Assembly: GCF_900115285.1 (NCBI RefSeq)
Contig: NZ_FOYW01000003.1
Location: 186,001-250,000, forward strand
Reading direction: 5' to 3'
From: Marinobacter daqiaonensis
Lineage (GTDB): Bacteria > Pseudomonadota > Gammaproteobacteria > Pseudomonadales > Oleiphilaceae
DNA length: 64,000 nt
The notes beneath the pieces are model-generated. The model was not told the DNA's origin, did no database searches, and saw only the letters and a program-made list of their open reading frames with translations. The translations under genes and the position numbers were made by a program. How positions within the stretch are numbered: position 1 is the stretch's first letter; each line of letters opens with the position of its first letter. This document shows, piece after piece, positions 21,726 to 31,697 of the stretch.

Positions 21726-23870
21726 ATGACACTCAAAAGCGACGCCATGCCCCTCACTCGCAGTGAGCAGCACTGGTTAACCTGGTTTGGCCACAACGGC
21801 AAGCTTGCCCTCGGCTGGTCCTGCCTGCTGAACCGCTCCCGATACCAGACCAACGAACAGATCTTCGAGAGTACCGCCCGCACCCGGGTCGAGTTACTGA
21901 AGGGTTGGACGGAGAATAAGTGGTCTTTCCTTGAGGCTCTGGCGCAGCGGCTTTCCGTGATTGCTCCCGATCAGGTGCCCCGCCTTCTTGAGGAAAATCG
22001 GGGCCGTCTCAGGGACATTGCCGAGCTGTTCGTTATAGACCAGCAGGGCCGGGTAATGGGCTCAACCGCCCGGCCAGTGTCCGACGCCGCCGGGCTGCCG
22101 TTGGACGCGGTTCGCCGCGGGTTGTCTGAGCGTTTCCTCCACGGCCCCTACAAGGACGCCGTTACCCTCAGACTGGGACCCACGACGTCCCGCTTCCATG
22201 ATGATGTCACGCTGATGTTCTATCAACCCGTCACGCTGGTGGATGGCAGTGCGGCCGCAGTCTGCGCCCGGGTGCCCAATGATGTGATGAGTGATGTGAT
22301 ACAGCGCGAAGCTGGCCACGTCTTCGAGGAATCCGGTGACAACTACATCTTCATGCAGGAGAGTCACTTCGACCCTTCGATTCTGCCGGGGACCGCGCTT
22401 TCGCGTTCCCGCTTCGAGGACGCCACCTTCAGTCATGGCGACAACCTGAAGGATGGCATCCGCACCGGCTTCGGCACTCTCAAAATTCACCATCACACTG
22501 AATTTGAAATCCGCTTCACGGATCCGGCGACACGCCAGCTCCACCCGGGTGTCAGGGAAACCATGGCGAGGGGTGAAAATCTGTTTGTGAAGTACCCGGG
22601 ATACTCCGATTATCGTCACATCCCTGTTATCGGCAAGGGCGTGACCTTCAGTCTGCCTGGATCACCGGATCGCTGGGGGATGATGTGCGAGGCGGATCTT
22701 GAGGAGGTCTATCGGAGACGGTCCGTCGAATACCAGTTGACCGTGCAGGTCGGTTGGCTCCTGGTGCTGCTGTGGGGTGTGAACCTTGGGTTGGCATTCA
22801 GTGGCGTTCCCCTCCTCCTGGAGGCGGCGCTGAATGGCCTGGTGATGCTGGGCGGGCTGACTCTGTATCGGTTCGGTATGGCGCAACCACTGACGAAAAG
22901 GCTGGGAGCCCTGGCAGACATCGTTCGTGGTATTGCAGAAGGCGGTGGTAACCTGAGTCAGCGGGTGGACCTGAGCCGTATGAAACGGGATGAGACCGGC
23001 GATCTGGCCCGCTGGATGAACAGCTTTATTGATAGCCTGGATGGCATGGTGGGGCAGGTCATTCAGTTGGCGGCCAATTCCGGGCGGGCCAGTGAGGCTT
23101 TATTGGAGCAGAACCGGTTAGCTGAAGAACGGATCATGGCGGTCCTTGAGGAAATCGACGCCATGCTCCAGGGCGCCGATGGCCAGCAGCAGCAGATTCG
23201 CAGTGCATCCGCCACGGCCCACGATGTGAGGACCACCATGGACGAAGTGGTCACCAGTGCCCGCGAACGTCTGGCGCAGGTGAGTCAGGAAACCAATGCG
23301 GTACGGCAGGTCATCAGCGATTCTGCAAAAAGTATCCAGGGAGCAAACGACCGAACCCGGGAGATCGCGGATATGGCAGGCATTATTGATGAAATCGCTG
23401 ATCAGACCAATCTGCTCGCACTCAACGCTGCCATCGAGGCGGCTCGTGCCGGCGACCACGGCCGGGGCTTTTCCGTCGTTGCCGATGAAGTCCGCAAGCT
23501 GGCGCACCGGACCACGGACGCCACCCGTGAGATTGGTGAGCGTCTGGGGATGGTTCAGGCAGAGACCCGGCAGGCGGTAATTACCATGGAGCAGGGCATG
23601 GCTGACATGGAAGAACGTCTCCGCCAGACCGAGGCGGCAGCGGAGGACAACTCCCAGCTGACGGATGTGGTCGATCGTCTGTTCTCGGCCATAGACACCA
23701 TTGCTGAAACCGGCGAAGCCCAGGGCCGCCGCACCGCGACCGTTGACGCGGGAGCTCGGGAAATGACCGCCGTCATAGCACAGCTGACCGGCAAGGCAGA
23801 GCAGACCGGCACTGCGGCTCGCAAGTTGCAGGCGCTGACGGGGCAGTTCCAGGTTACCCAGGCGAGCTGA
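21726..23870 (+). CDS. Methyl-accepting chemotaxis protein with unusual topology
   Basis: The 714-aa receptor ends in a standard signalling tip ([20 protein letters not shown], then [13 protein letters not shown]) preceded by a HAMP-like region (about 388-440). The only clear hydrophobic stretch is a double helix at about 341-386 ([17 protein letters not shown], then a second segment). The first 340 residues, which look like a Cache-type sensor ([31 protein letters not shown]), have no membrane helix before them, so both ends should be cytoplasmic. The start is uncertain: ATG 21726, ATG 21747 and TTG 21696 are in frame, none with a strong ribosome site. No adjacent che genes. Confidence 0.88.
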   Translation: MTLKSDAMPLTRSEQHWLTWFGHNGKLALGWSCLLNRSRYQTNEQIFESTARTRVELLKGWTENKWSFLEALAQRLSVIAPDQVPRLLEENRGRLRDIAELFVIDQQGRVMGSTARPVSDAAGLPLDAVRRGLSERFLHGPYKDAVTLRLGPTTSRFHDDVTLMFYQPVTLVDGSAAAVCARVPNDVMSDVIQREAGHVFEESGDNYIFMQESHFDPSILPGTALSRSRFEDATFSHGDNLKDGIRTGFGTLKIHHHTEFEIRFTDPATRQLHPGVRETMARGENLFVKYPGYSDYRHIPVIGKGVTFSLPGSPDRWGMMCEADLEEVYRRRSVEYQLTVQVGWLLVLLWGVNLGLAFSGVPLLLEAALNGLVMLGGLTLYRFGMAQPLTKRLGALADIVRGIAEGGGNLSQRVDLSRMKRDETGDLARWMNSFIDSLDGMVGQVIQLAANSGRASEALLEQNRLAEERIMAVLEEIDAMLQGADGQQQQIRSASATAHDVRTTMDEVVTSARERLAQVSQETNAVRQVISDSAKSIQGANDRTREIADMAGIIDEIADQTNLLALNAAIEAARAGDHGRGFSVVADEVRKLAHRTTDATREIGERLGMVQAETRQAVITMEQGMADMEERLRQTEAAAEDNSQLTDVVDRLFSAIDTIAETGEAQGRRTATVDAGAREMTAVIAQLTGKAEQTGTAARKLQALTGQFQVTQAS

Positions 23871-24227
23871 CTGTCATCAGGGCGGCGCATCTGTGTGGCG
23901 GACCGGGCAGATGACGTGCAGCGGCGTATTCTGCAATTGACGTCCAGCCGGCGGATTCCGGTGAAGCTGTTATCTCCCCCTGGTCACTGCAGTGGCTCAG
24001 CTTCGGATCGCGGGCCAAGAACGGCCCGGCGCGAATCCACCCCCCTGCCGGGGCGCCTACTGCTGGGAATGGCCACTGCTGGTTCATCCGGATGCCGGCC
24101 ACGATCTGCCCCTCGATGATCCACAATGGATTATGGATCAGTTTCAGTCAGTTGCTTGACGCAAACCCCTTTGCGCGCCAGTCTGTAAAACCTGAAAACC
24201 TGTGTCCAATCACGAGGCTCCGTAACA
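23871..24227. other. 357-base stretch without a recognisable gene
   Basis: Between the chemoreceptor and the next GST gene I see no convincing reading frame. A 6-bp GC hairpin (24011-24016 with 24023-24028) lies in the middle. The right half, more AT-rich around 24121-24200, probably contains the promoter of the following gene, including a TTGACG at 24156-24161 with no well-placed -10 box. Confidence 0.5.
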
Positions 24228-24845
24228 ATGAAAATCTACGAAACCAGAACCGCTCCCAACCCACGGCGCGTGCGCATGTTCATGGCCGAGAAAGGCCTGC
24301 TGGACAAGGCCGAGTTCGTCGAGCTCGACCTGCAGAAAGGGGAGAACCTGACCCCGGAGTTTGTTCAGAAGAACCCCATGAAGAAAGTGCCGGTGATGGA
24401 GCTGGACGATGGCGCCTGTATTTCCGAAACCATGGCAATCTGCCGCTATTTCGAGGAGGCCTATCCGGATACCCGCCCGCTGCTGGGAACCAGCGCTCTT
24501 GAGAAAGCCCAGCTGGAGCAATGGCTACGCTGGATCGAGTACTACCAGTTCATGCCCACCGGTATGTGTTTCCAGCACTCCACCGGTTATTTCAAGGATC
24601 GGATGACGCCCGTAAAGGAGTGGGGCGAGGAGTGTGCCAAGCAGGTGGCCAGCTTTTATGGCTTCCTGAACGAACACTTGGAAGGACGCGACTACATTTA
24701 TGGGGATGATCTGACGGCGGCGGATATCAACGCTTTCTGTGCGGTCGAGTTCGCCAAGGTCATGAAGATACGGATCGAGCCGGATCAGTTGCACCTGCAG
24801 GCCTGGTATGAGCGGATCAAGGCGCGCCCCTCGGCAAAGGTATAA
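24228..24845 (+). CDS. Glutathione S-transferase
   Basis: A 205-aa GST with thioredoxin-fold residues KIYETRTAPNPRRVRMFMAE, the cis-Pro in MKKVPVMEL, and the glutathione-contacting ETMAICRYFEE (Glu then Thr rather than Glu-Ser). The helical C-terminal domain contains LTAADINAF, the conserved N-capping motif of GSTs. The size and start resemble bacterial GSTs of broad detoxification function. It sits five bases before the DUF4202 gene, so both are probably translated from one message. Confidence 0.9.
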   Translation: MKIYETRTAPNPRRVRMFMAEKGLLDKAEFVELDLQKGENLTPEFVQKNPMKKVPVMELDDGACISETMAICRYFEEAYPDTRPLLGTSALEKAQLEQWLRWIEYYQFMPTGMCFQHSTGYFKDRMTPVKEWGEECAKQVASFYGFLNEHLEGRDYIYGDDLTAADINAFCAVEFAKVMKIRIEPDQLHLQAWYERIKARPSAKV

Positions 24846-24850
24846 CCGCC

Positions 24851-25465
24851 ATGAGCACCGACAGCCCCCTAAGCTGCACCCTGGACGCCATAGATGCGGC
24901 CAACCGGAAGGACCCCAGCGTGGAAGTGGTGGACGGTCAGTCGCTTCCCCGCGAATATGCCTACAGCCTGCACATGACCCGCTGGCTGCTGGCACTGGAG
25001 ACGGCGCCGTCGGAGCGCATGCAGATCGCCTGCCGGGCCCAGCACATCGAGCGCTGGACCCGGCCCCGGGCTGACTACCCGGAAGGCCGCAAGGGCTACT
25101 ATCAATGGCGCCAGGATTGCGGTCGCTTCCATGGCGAGCGGGCGGCCCAGCTGATGGGCGAGTGCGGATATCCGCAGGAGGAGTGTGGCCGGGTCGCCAC
25201 CATCCTCACCAAGCGGGAACTGCGCAATGATCCGGATACCCAGCTGCTGGAAGATGTGGCCTGCATGGTTTTCCTGGAGCGCTATTTCGCCGATTTCTAC
25301 CAGGACAAGGCGGATTACGACAAGGAGAAGTGGCTGAGAATCGTGCGCCGTACCTGGGGCAAGATGTCGCCCCGTGGACACGAGGCCGCCCTGCAGTTTG
25401 CGGGGAGCATGCCCCATCATCTCCAGGCCCTGTTGCAGGAGGCGCTGTCGGAGTCTTCCGGATAG
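24851..25465 (+). CDS. DUF4202 family protein
   Basis: A 204-aa soluble protein that I place in DUF4202 from its His/Arg-rich helical pattern: AYSLHMTRWLLALE, RAQHIERWTRPRADYPEGR, YYQWRQDCGRFHGERA and VATILTKRELRNDPDTQLLEDVACMVFLERYF. The ordered His and Asp residues recall HD-type metal hydrolases, but that is inference. Function is unknown. It is tightly linked to the preceding GST (five-base gap), convergent with trpC and separated from it by 54 bases. Confidence 0.82.
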   Translation: MSTDSPLSCTLDAIDAANRKDPSVEVVDGQSLPREYAYSLHMTRWLLALETAPSERMQIACRAQHIERWTRPRADYPEGRKGYYQWRQDCGRFHGERAAQLMGECGYPQEECGRVATILTKRELRNDPDTQLLEDVACMVFLERYFADFYQDKADYDKEKWLRIVRRTWGKMSPRGHEAALQFAGSMPHHLQALLQEALSESSG

Positions 25466-25519
25466 TGTCCAAAAAGCACCGGCGGCGGCTTTTCCCCTGG
25501 TCGCCGGCGTGTTTCTGAC

Positions 25520-26332
25520 TTACCCGAACAGCTCCCGTAATTTTTCCCCCGGCTCCTCCGCCCGCATGAAGGACTCGCCCACCAGGAACCCATAGATTCC
25601 CCGGTCGGTCATGGCGGACACATCCTCGCGGTGCAGAATACCGCTCTCGGTGATGGTGAGCCGGTCACCGGGAATCCGTTCGTGCAGGTCAAAGGTGGTA
25701 TCGAGGGACACCTCAAAGGTATGCAGATTGCGGTTGTTGATGCCCACGAGGGGAGTGTTCAGGGTGAGGGCGTCATCCATTTCCTCGCCATCGTGCACCT
25801 CCACCAGCACGTCCAGGCCGATCTCGTAGGCGATGCCTTCCAGTTCCTGCATCTGGTCTCTGGTCAGGCAGGCCGCGATGAGCAGTATGCAGTCCGCACC
25901 CATGGCCCGGCTTTCATACACCTGGTAGGGGGCCACCATGAAGTCCTTGCGAATCACGGCCAGGCTGCAGGCCTTGCGGGCTTCTTTCAGGTAATCCTCG
26001 TGGCCCTGGAAGAAATCCCTGTCGGTCAGCACGGACAGGCAGGTGGCGCCGCCTTCCTGGTAGCTTTCGGCGATGGCCGGCGGATCAAACGGCTCCCGGA
26101 GGATACCCTTGCTGGGAGATGCCTTTTTGATCTCCGCAATGACGGCTGGCTTCCGGGCTTCTATACGATCCGCCATGGCCCGGGCAAAGCCACGGGCCGG
26201 GGGCTGATCGGCGGCTCGCGCCTTGAGGTCACCCTGGGTGGCGCGGCGTTTGCGCTCGTCGATTTCTTCCCACTTGCGGTCCACGATCTTGCGCAGGATC
26301 GTGGGGGTGCGGTCGTTATGTCGGTTGGTCAT
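25520..26332 (-). CDS. trpC: Indole-3-glycerol phosphate synthase
   Basis: Fourth step of tryptophan synthesis: closes the indole ring of CdRP. The 270-aa TIM barrel shows [15 protein letters not shown] (catalytic Lys), [51 protein letters not shown] and ITESGI. It is a single-function protein, not fused to TrpF. It is the last gene of the minus-strand trp block, starting nine bases after trpD. Confidence 0.97.
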   Translation of the reverse strand: MTNRHNDRTPTILRKIVDRKWEEIDERKRRATQGDLKARAADQPPARGFARAMADRIEARKPAVIAEIKKASPSKGILREPFDPPAIAESYQEGGATCLSVLTDRDFFQGHEDYLKEARKACSLAVIRKDFMVAPYQVYESRAMGADCILLIAACLTRDQMQELEGIAYEIGLDVLVEVHDGEEMDDALTLNTPLVGINNRNLHTFEVSLDTTFDLHERIPGDRLTITESGILHREDVSAMTDRGIYGFLVGESFMRAEEPGEKLRELFG

Positions 26333-26341
26333 ATCGCTTGC

Positions 26342-27373
26342 TCAGTCGAAACAGTGGGAGAAGTCGGCCAGCTCGGACATCTTGCCGGCGGCCAGGCCGC
26401 TGCCCATGGCGTCGAGGGCCATGTCCACGCCCATTTTCGGTGTTGTGGCAAGACCGGCGATATAGATGGCAGCTCCGGCGTTGAGGGCGATCATGTCGCG
26501 GGCTTTTTCGGCCATCTCGTCATGACCACGACCAAAGGCCGCCCGGATCAGGGCCAGGGACTCATCGGAGGTTTCCACACTCAGGCCGACGATGGACTGG
26601 CTCTTGATGCCCAGGTCTTCCGGAACAATATCGTACTCGGTGATCTCGCCATCCTTCAGTTCGGCCACATGGGTACTGCTGGCCAGGCTGATTTCGTCGA
26701 GGCCGTCCTTTGAACATACGACCATGATGTGCTCGCTGCCCAGTTTTTGCAGCACCTCCGCCACGGGGCGACACAGCGCGGGGGTGAATACCCCAAGCAG
26801 CTGGCGCCTGACCCCGGCGGGGTTGGTCATGGGACCCAGGATATTGAATATGGTCCGGCAGCCCAGTTCCTTGCGGGGGCCGATGGCATGCTTCATGGCA
26901 CCGTGGTGGCTGGGAGCGAACATGAAGCCGACGCCGATCTGCTCCACGCAGCGGGCGACGTGCTCGGGGGTCAGGTTGAGGTTCACTCCGGCCTTCTCCA
27001 GCAGGTCGGCGCTGCCGCTTTTGGAGGAAACGGCCCGGTTGCCGTGCTTGGCGACGAAACCACCAGCGGCCGCGACCACGAAGGCGGAAGCGGAAGAGAC
27101 ATTGAACAGGTTGGCGCCGTCGCCGCCGGTGCCGACTATGTCCACCAGGGGGTCCGCATTGACGCTGACCCCGGTTGCCAGCTCCCGCATGACTTCGGTG
27201 GCGCCGGTGATTTCGTCGATGGTTTCGCTTTTCAGGCGCAGACCCATCAGGAAGGCGCCGATCTGGGCATCAGTGGCCTCACCTTTCATGACGATGCGCA
27301 TGACCTCTTTCATTTCTTCCCGGTTCAGGTCCAGGTTCGAGGCGATTCGGTTCAGGGCTTCTTTCATGTCCAT
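26342..27373 (-). CDS. trpD: Anthranilate phosphoribosyltransferase
   Basis: Second step of tryptophan synthesis: transfers phosphoribose from PRPP to anthranilate. The 343-aa protein shows [19 protein letters not shown] (PRPP loop), [18 protein letters not shown], the [20 protein letters not shown] substrate region and ILGPMTNPA. The start at 27373 ([11 protein letters not shown]) fits family length; an upstream in-frame ATG at 27544 would run into the palindromic DNA. Unlike in compact trpGDC operons, 430 bases separate it from trpG. Confidence 0.96.
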   Translation of the reverse strand: MDMKEALNRIASNLDLNREEMKEVMRIVMKGEATDAQIGAFLMGLRLKSETIDEITGATEVMRELATGVSVNADPLVDIVGTGGDGANLFNVSSASAFVVAAAGGFVAKHGNRAVSSKSGSADLLEKAGVNLNLTPEHVARCVEQIGVGFMFAPSHHGAMKHAIGPRKELGCRTIFNILGPMTNPAGVRRQLLGVFTPALCRPVAEVLQKLGSEHIMVVCSKDGLDEISLASSTHVAELKDGEITEYDIVPEDLGIKSQSIVGLSVETSDESLALIRAAFGRGHDEMAEKARDMIALNAGAAIYIAGLATTPKMGVDMALDAMGSGLAAGKMSELADFSHCFD

Positions 27374-27473
27374 GGTCTGGTGGGCCTCTCGCTTTTGATT
27401 CTGTCTGTACTTGGATTCTGGTTTGGGTGGCTGGCCGGTTGATGCCGGAGCCTTCCAGTCTGGGTGCCTGGCC

Positions 27474-27581
27474 GGGAGGTGGTGGGGGAGTTTTCTCCGC
27501 CGCAATTCACGGTCCGTCCCTGGACCGGCCTTGCTCCGCGCCATCCATGGCGCTGCTGCGAAAACTCCCCCACCACCTCCC
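27474..27581. repeat. Nested palindromic element A
   Basis: A perfect 21-bp outer stem joins 27474-27494 and 27561-27581. Inside it sit two more hairpins: GGTCC/GGACC at 27511-27526 and GCGCCAT/ATGGCGC at 27538-27553, the latter with a two-base loop. The whole can fold as a multi-branched, cloverleaf-like structure on either strand. It resembles REP/BIME-style intergenic repeats in architecture; other genomic copies cannot be seen in this window. Confidence 0.85.
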
Positions 27582-27681
27582 GTCCGACGAGCTCCGTTCA
27601 GGATTCATGCAGTTTATGGCGGTACTTTTCCCGGACCTGCGCACGTGCTCGCGGCCTGCACAGAGGGCGGGGTGGGGGATT

Positions 27682-27761
27682 ATTTTCCCGGACCGTCGGC
27701 AGCCAGGGATGGCTGCCGTCGAGCCCCACATGGATGTGCTCGTGGGCGTGTCCGGGAAAAT
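27682..27761. repeat. Nested palindromic element B
   Basis: A 12-bp outer stem (27682-27693 with 27750-27761) encloses CGGCAGCC/GGCTGCCG (27697-27704 with 27711-27718, six-base loop) and CACAT-GG-ATGTG (27727-27738). The layout mirrors element A: an outer stem and two inner hairpins, one with a very tight loop containing GG or CC between A and T. Confidence 0.8.
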
Positions 27762-27803
27762 GATACCGCTCCCCGTCCGATCAATCCGACTGGCAACCAG
27801 CCT

Positions 27804-28382
27804 TCAGGCCCGCAAAAAGTTCCTCAATAACTCATGTCCTTCCTCAGTCATAATAGACTCAGGATGAAACTGCACCCCCTCAATGGGCAGCGTCTTGTGC
27901 CGAACCCCCATGATCTCCTCAATGGAGCCATCCTCATTGCGGGTCCAGGAGGTGACCTCCAGGCACTCCGGCAAGGTCCGCTTGTCCACCACCAGGCTAT
28001 GATACCGCGTGGCCTGCAACGGGTTGCTCAGCCCCCGGAACACCCCCGTATCGGAGTGGAAGACCGGCGACACCTTGCCATGCATTACCTGCCCGGCACG
28101 AATCACATCGCCGCCGTAGACCTGGCCAATGGCCTGATGGCCCAGGCAGATGCCCAGTATGGGCAGCTTGCCGGCGAAATGGCGAATGGCCGCCATGGAA
28201 ATGCCCGCCTCATTGGGCGTGCAGGGCCCCGGTGAAATCACCAGACGCTCTGGTTTCAGGGCCTCAATGTCCGCTACCGTAATCTCATCGTTCCGGTATA
28301 CCTGAACGTCCGCACCCAACTCTGCCAGATACTGGACCACGTTGTAGGTGAAGGAGTCGTAGTTATCGATCATTAACAGCAT
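27804..28382 (-). CDS. trpG: Anthranilate synthase component II (glutamine amidotransferase)
   Basis: The 192-aa class I amidotransferase supplies ammonia to TrpE. Visible are [19 protein letters not shown], the oxyanion segment [12 protein letters not shown], nucleophile [10 protein letters not shown], and the His-Glu pair in [11 protein letters not shown]. It may be shared with p-aminobenzoate synthesis, as in many bacteria; that is inference. It follows trpE by 15 bases. Confidence 0.96.
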   Translation of the reverse strand: MLLMIDNYDSFTYNVVQYLAELGADVQVYRNDEITVADIEALKPERLVISPGPCTPNEAGISMAAIRHFAGKLPILGICLGHQAIGQVYGGDVIRAGQVMHGKVSPVFHSDTGVFRGLSNPLQATRYHSLVVDKRTLPECLEVTSWTRNEDGSIEEIMGVRHKTLPIEGVQFHPESIMTEEGHELLRNFLRA

Positions 28383-28397
28383 GGTGGATCCCCCGCC

Positions 28398-29885
28398 TCA
28401 GTGGTCGAAATCGTTGTAGGTCATGGCAACGGCCCGGAAGATGGCCCGGCCCTTGTTCATGGTTTCCTTCCACTCAAGGCGAGGCACCGAATCCGCCACG
28501 ATTCCGGCACCGGCCTGGATATGCAGGGTCTTGTCCTTGATGACCGCCGTGCGAATGGCAATGGCGGTGTCCATGTTGCCGTTGAACGACAGGTAGCCCA
28601 CGGCGCCGCCATACACACCACGCTTCACCGGCTCCAGCTCGTCGATGATTTCCATGGCACGGATCTTCGGTGCACCGCTCAGGGTGCCGGCGGGCAGGGT
28701 CGCCCGGAGCACATCCAGGCAGGAGGTGTTCTTTTTCAGGCGCCCGGTAACGTTCGACACGATGTGCATGACGTGGGAATAACGCTCCACGATCATCCTG
28801 TCGGTCAGTTTTACCGTTCCGGTTTCGGAGACACGTCCGGCGTCGTTGCGCCCCAGGTCGATCAGCATCAGGTGCTCGGCGATTTCCTTGGGGTCGCCCA
28901 GCAGTTCCTTCTCCAGTGCCTTGTCCTCGGCGTCGGTGGCGCCGCGTTTGCGGGTGCCGGCGATGGGGCGGACGGTCACTTCCCCGTCTTCCACCCTGGC
29001 CAGGATTTCCGGGGAGGACCCGACGATATGGAAGTCCTCCAGGTCCAGGAAATACATATAGGGTGATGGATTGAGCACCCGCAGTGACCGGTAGAGGTTC
29101 AGGGGCGGCGCCTCGAAGGGGATGGACATGCGCTGTGAGATCACCGTCTGCATGACGTCACCATCGAGCACGTAGTCCTTGATGCGGTCGACAGCCTTCT
29201 CGAACCGGTCCTGGCTGAAGCCGGAGATGAACTCGCTCTCGTCCACGGTCTTGCCGCGGAGATGGGCCGGGGTGCGAGGTGCATCGGCGGTCTGGCGGTG
29301 CAGCCGATTCTCCAGTTCGTCGATGCGGCCCAGGGCCTGGTTATAGGCGCCCTCGACGGATGGGTCGACGTGAACGATAAGATGCAGTTTTCCCCGCAGG
29401 TTATCGAACACCACGATTTCGTCAGACACCATCAGCAGGATATCCGGGGTGCCGATTCTGTCCGGCGGGCAGGTGTCGCTCAGCCGTTTCTCGATATAGC
29501 GCACCGTGTCGTAGCCGAAATAGCCCACCAGGCCGCCGTTGAAGCGGGGCAGGTCCTCAAGGTCCGGGGCGTTGAAGCGGGCCTGGTACTCTTCCACAAA
29601 GGTAAGGGGGTCATCCCGCCGGGTCTCCTCCACCACCTCGCCATCACGGGTGACGGTGATGGACTGGCCGTGGACCTTCAGGATTTCCCGGCTGGGCAGG
29701 CCGATGATGGAGTAGCGGCCCCACTTCTCGCCGCCCTGGACCGATTCGAACAGATAGGAGTAGGGCCCGCTGGCCAACTTGAGATAGGTGCTTAGCGGGG
29801 TGTCCAGGTCCGCCAGGACCTCACGGTAAACGGGAATGCGGTTGTAACCGGCCGCGGCGGTGGCGGCGAATTGATCGGGTGTCAT
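28398..29885 (-). CDS. trpE: Anthranilate synthase component I
   Basis: First committed step of tryptophan synthesis: chorismate plus ammonia to anthranilate. The 495-aa protein has the N-terminal regulatory region with the Trp-inhibition element [19 protein letters not shown], and the chorismate-binding core: [50 protein letters not shown] and [20 protein letters not shown]. Feedback inhibition by tryptophan is expected from the first motif. Upstream lies the candidate leader peptide. Confidence 0.97.
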   Translation of the reverse strand: MTPDQFAATAAAGYNRIPVYREVLADLDTPLSTYLKLASGPYSYLFESVQGGEKWGRYSIIGLPSREILKVHGQSITVTRDGEVVEETRRDDPLTFVEEYQARFNAPDLEDLPRFNGGLVGYFGYDTVRYIEKRLSDTCPPDRIGTPDILLMVSDEIVVFDNLRGKLHLIVHVDPSVEGAYNQALGRIDELENRLHRQTADAPRTPAHLRGKTVDESEFISGFSQDRFEKAVDRIKDYVLDGDVMQTVISQRMSIPFEAPPLNLYRSLRVLNPSPYMYFLDLEDFHIVGSSPEILARVEDGEVTVRPIAGTRKRGATDAEDKALEKELLGDPKEIAEHLMLIDLGRNDAGRVSETGTVKLTDRMIVERYSHVMHIVSNVTGRLKKNTSCLDVLRATLPAGTLSGAPKIRAMEIIDELEPVKRGVYGGAVGYLSFNGNMDTAIAIRTAVIKDKTLHIQAGAGIVADSVPRLEWKETMNKGRAIFRAVAMTYNDFDH

Positions 29886-29986
29886 GATGCGTTCCTGCCT
29901 GAATTCTGATCTGCGTTTTCCGCTGTTCCGTCAGTCGCGGATGCGGCGATTGTGGCTGGCGGGCATGACCGCTCAGCAGGGCTTTC

Positions 29987-30067
29987 TCAGCCGGTGCGCC
30001 ATCGCCACCATCGTGTGGCGCGGGTGGTGAGAACACCACCTGATGCAGTCAGATTCAGTCCCTGCAC
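29987..30067 (-). CDS. trpL: Candidate trp leader peptide with Trp-Trp-Arg-Trp
   Basis: A 26-codon frame starting GTG at 30067 and ending TGA at 29987, 101 bases before trpE. It encodes a peptide ending RATRWWRWRTG: three tryptophans within four codons. A GGGAG ribosome site lies about 10 bases upstream of the GTG. The same stretch can form competing hairpins: GGTGGT/ACCACC (30023-30028 with 30035-30040) and GCGCCA/TGGCGC (29996-30001 with 30016-30021), the second enclosing the Trp codons. This is the classical attenuator layout, but I see no U-rich terminator between leader and trpE, so the mechanism is inferred. Confidence 0.6.
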   Translation of the reverse strand: MQGLNLTASGGVLTTRATRWWRWRTG

Positions 30068-30117
30068 GGCAGGAATCTCCCGAAAAGAAAGGTTCACGGT
30101 AAAAAGTCCCTGTGAGG

Positions 30118-30807
30118 TTACAAAAGCTCGGTCAGTGAATCAACAACCACGTCAGCGCCGAGGTCGTCCACCGGCGCTCCGAAATTGTAGCCGTAGCGAA
30201 CAATCACCGACGGCAGGCCGGCGTTTCGGGCGGCTTCCACGTCGGCGGCGGAATCGCCGATCATCACGGTATTCCCGAGATTGCCCCCAAGAGCGTGCAT
30301 GGCCAGCAGCAGGGGGCCCGCATCCGGCTTCCTGACCGCCAGGGTATCTCCGCCGACCGCCCTGTCGAACCAGTGTTCCAGCCCCATCTGCTCCAGCAGT
30401 GGGCTGATGAAGCGCTCGGGCTTGTTGGTGACCACTCCCATACGGCAACCCTGTTCATGCAGGTGTCGCAGGAAGGGCTCCACTCCTTCATAGACAGTGG
30501 AGTGCGCGCCGTTGAGCTCCTCATAGGAGTTCAGGTAGTGGTTCAGGGCGTCATTGACCAGAGCGTCGTCCAGGGGCTCTGCGGCCCGCCAGTCGACACG
30601 CCCGGTCAGGGCACGGCGAACCAGCTCCTCGGAACCATTGCCCACCCAGTGGCTTACCTTTTCCGCATCCACCGGCTTGCGGTCGAAGGTTTCCAACATG
30701 TGGTTGACCGCAGCGGCCACGTCCGGAGCGCTGTCCACCAGGGTGCCGTCAAGATCGAACAACGCGACCCCGGGCCACTGGTGCGTAAAAGTGAATCTCG
30801 CTTCCAT
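30118..30807 (-). CDS. gph: Phosphoglycolate phosphatase (HAD family)
   Basis: The 229-aa HAD hydrolase removes phosphate from 2-phosphoglycolate, made during DNA 3'-end repair. Motif I is FDLDGTLVDSAPD (nucleophile and acid Asp), motif II VVTNKPERF, motif III/IV MIGDSAADVEAARNAG. A helical cap lies between motifs I and II. The rpe-gph-trpE order is that of Pseudomonas. It starts 14 bases after rpe, so they are one transcript, and it may read on into trpL-trpE. Confidence 0.93.
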   Translation of the reverse strand: MEARFTFTHQWPGVALFDLDGTLVDSAPDVAAAVNHMLETFDRKPVDAEKVSHWVGNGSEELVRRALTGRVDWRAAEPLDDALVNDALNHYLNSYEELNGAHSTVYEGVEPFLRHLHEQGCRMGVVTNKPERFISPLLEQMGLEHWFDRAVGGDTLAVRKPDAGPLLLAMHALGGNLGNTVMIGDSAADVEAARNAGLPSVIVRYGYNFGAPVDDLGADVVVDSLTELL

Positions 30808-30821
30808 GGTGTCGGTGTACC

Positions 30822-31496
30822 TTATCCGGCCCTGGCGATCTCGGCGCGCATGGCGTCGATGGTGGCCTTGTAGTCATCGGTATTGAAGATGGCGGAGCCG
30901 GCAACAAAGGTGTCGGCGCCAGCTTCGGCAATCTCACGGATGTTGTCCGCCTTCACGCCGCCATCGATCTCCAGGCGGATTTCCCGTCCGCTGTCGTCAA
31001 TGCGCTTGCGGGCCTGGCGCAGCTTGTCGAGAGTACCGGGAATGAATTTCTGACCACCAAAGCCGGGGTTCACCGACATCAGCAGAATCATATCCACCTT
31101 GTCCATGACGTAGTCCAGGTGACTCAGGGGCGTGGCGGGGTTGAACACCAGCCCCGCCTTGCAGCCACCGTCACGGATCAGCTGCAGGGAGCGGTCGACA
31201 TGGTTGCTGGCCTCCGGGTGAAAGGTGATATAGCTGGCGCCGGCGTCGACAAACATGCGGATCAGGTCGTCCACCGGAGAGACCATCAGGTGCACGTCGA
31301 TGGGGGCGGTAACGCCATGCTTGCGTAGCGCCTCGCAGACCATCGGGCCTATGGTCAGGTTCGGGACATAATGGTTGTCCATGACATCGAAATGAACGAT
31401 GTCGGCACCCGCGGCGAGGACGCTGTCCACTTCCTCGCCCAGGCGGGCGAAATTGGCAGAGAGGATGGAAGGTGCAATCAGTTCAGGCTGTTTCAT
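30822..31496 (-). CDS. rpe: Ribulose-phosphate 3-epimerase
   Basis: Pentose-phosphate enzyme interconverting ribulose 5-phosphate and xylulose 5-phosphate. The 224-aa TIM barrel shows [34 protein letters not shown] (metal ligands and base), [20 protein letters not shown] and [12 protein letters not shown]. The start at 31496 ([13 protein letters not shown]) has a GAGAG site; an in-frame extension to 31670 overlaps the region upstream of the divergent DUF3530 gene. Confidence 0.96.
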   Translation of the reverse strand: MKQPELIAPSILSANFARLGEEVDSVLAAGADIVHFDVMDNHYVPNLTIGPMVCEALRKHGVTAPIDVHLMVSPVDDLIRMFVDAGASYITFHPEASNHVDRSLQLIRDGGCKAGLVFNPATPLSHLDYVMDKVDMILLMSVNPGFGGQKFIPGTLDKLRQARKRIDDSGREIRLEIDGGVKADNIREIAEAGADTFVAGSAIFNTDDYKATIDAMRAEIARAG

Positions 31497-31697
31497 CGTG
31501 CTCTCGTTTGCATGGTTGTCGCGATCCATCGGCGGATCGCGAAGGCATGTCTGGCCCGCAGTGACAGGAACTCCGGTCGGATGTGCAGCACCTGGGTGAG
31601 CGCACAGCGTGACCGGGGCTTTGTGATAAAATTTCCTGACACGTTCTGGACCCGCTCCAGAACCTCGCATTCTACCAGCTCCCAGTGGGGATTGTCC

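Larger units (their letters stand above)
27374..27803. other. 430-base gene-free trpG-trpD spacer filled with palindromes
   Basis: This gap interrupts an otherwise tight trp cluster. It contains no credible gene. Nearly all of it is made of the two nested palindromic elements listed separately, plus a shared 12-base motif TTTTCCCGGACC at 27626-27637 and 27683-27694, with its reverse form at 27750-27760. Confidence 0.8.

Noticed and set aside
20267..21883. Minus-strand open frame of 538 codons opposite trpS
   Set aside because: Overlaps truC, trpS and the chemoreceptor start; composition typical of a shadow.
25631..26713. Plus-strand open frame of 360 codons opposite trpC and trpD
   Set aside because: Antisense to two certain tryptophan genes.
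27411..27867. Overlapping open frames in the trpG-trpD spacer
   Set aside because: They arise from palindromic DNA, lack ribosome sites and family features.
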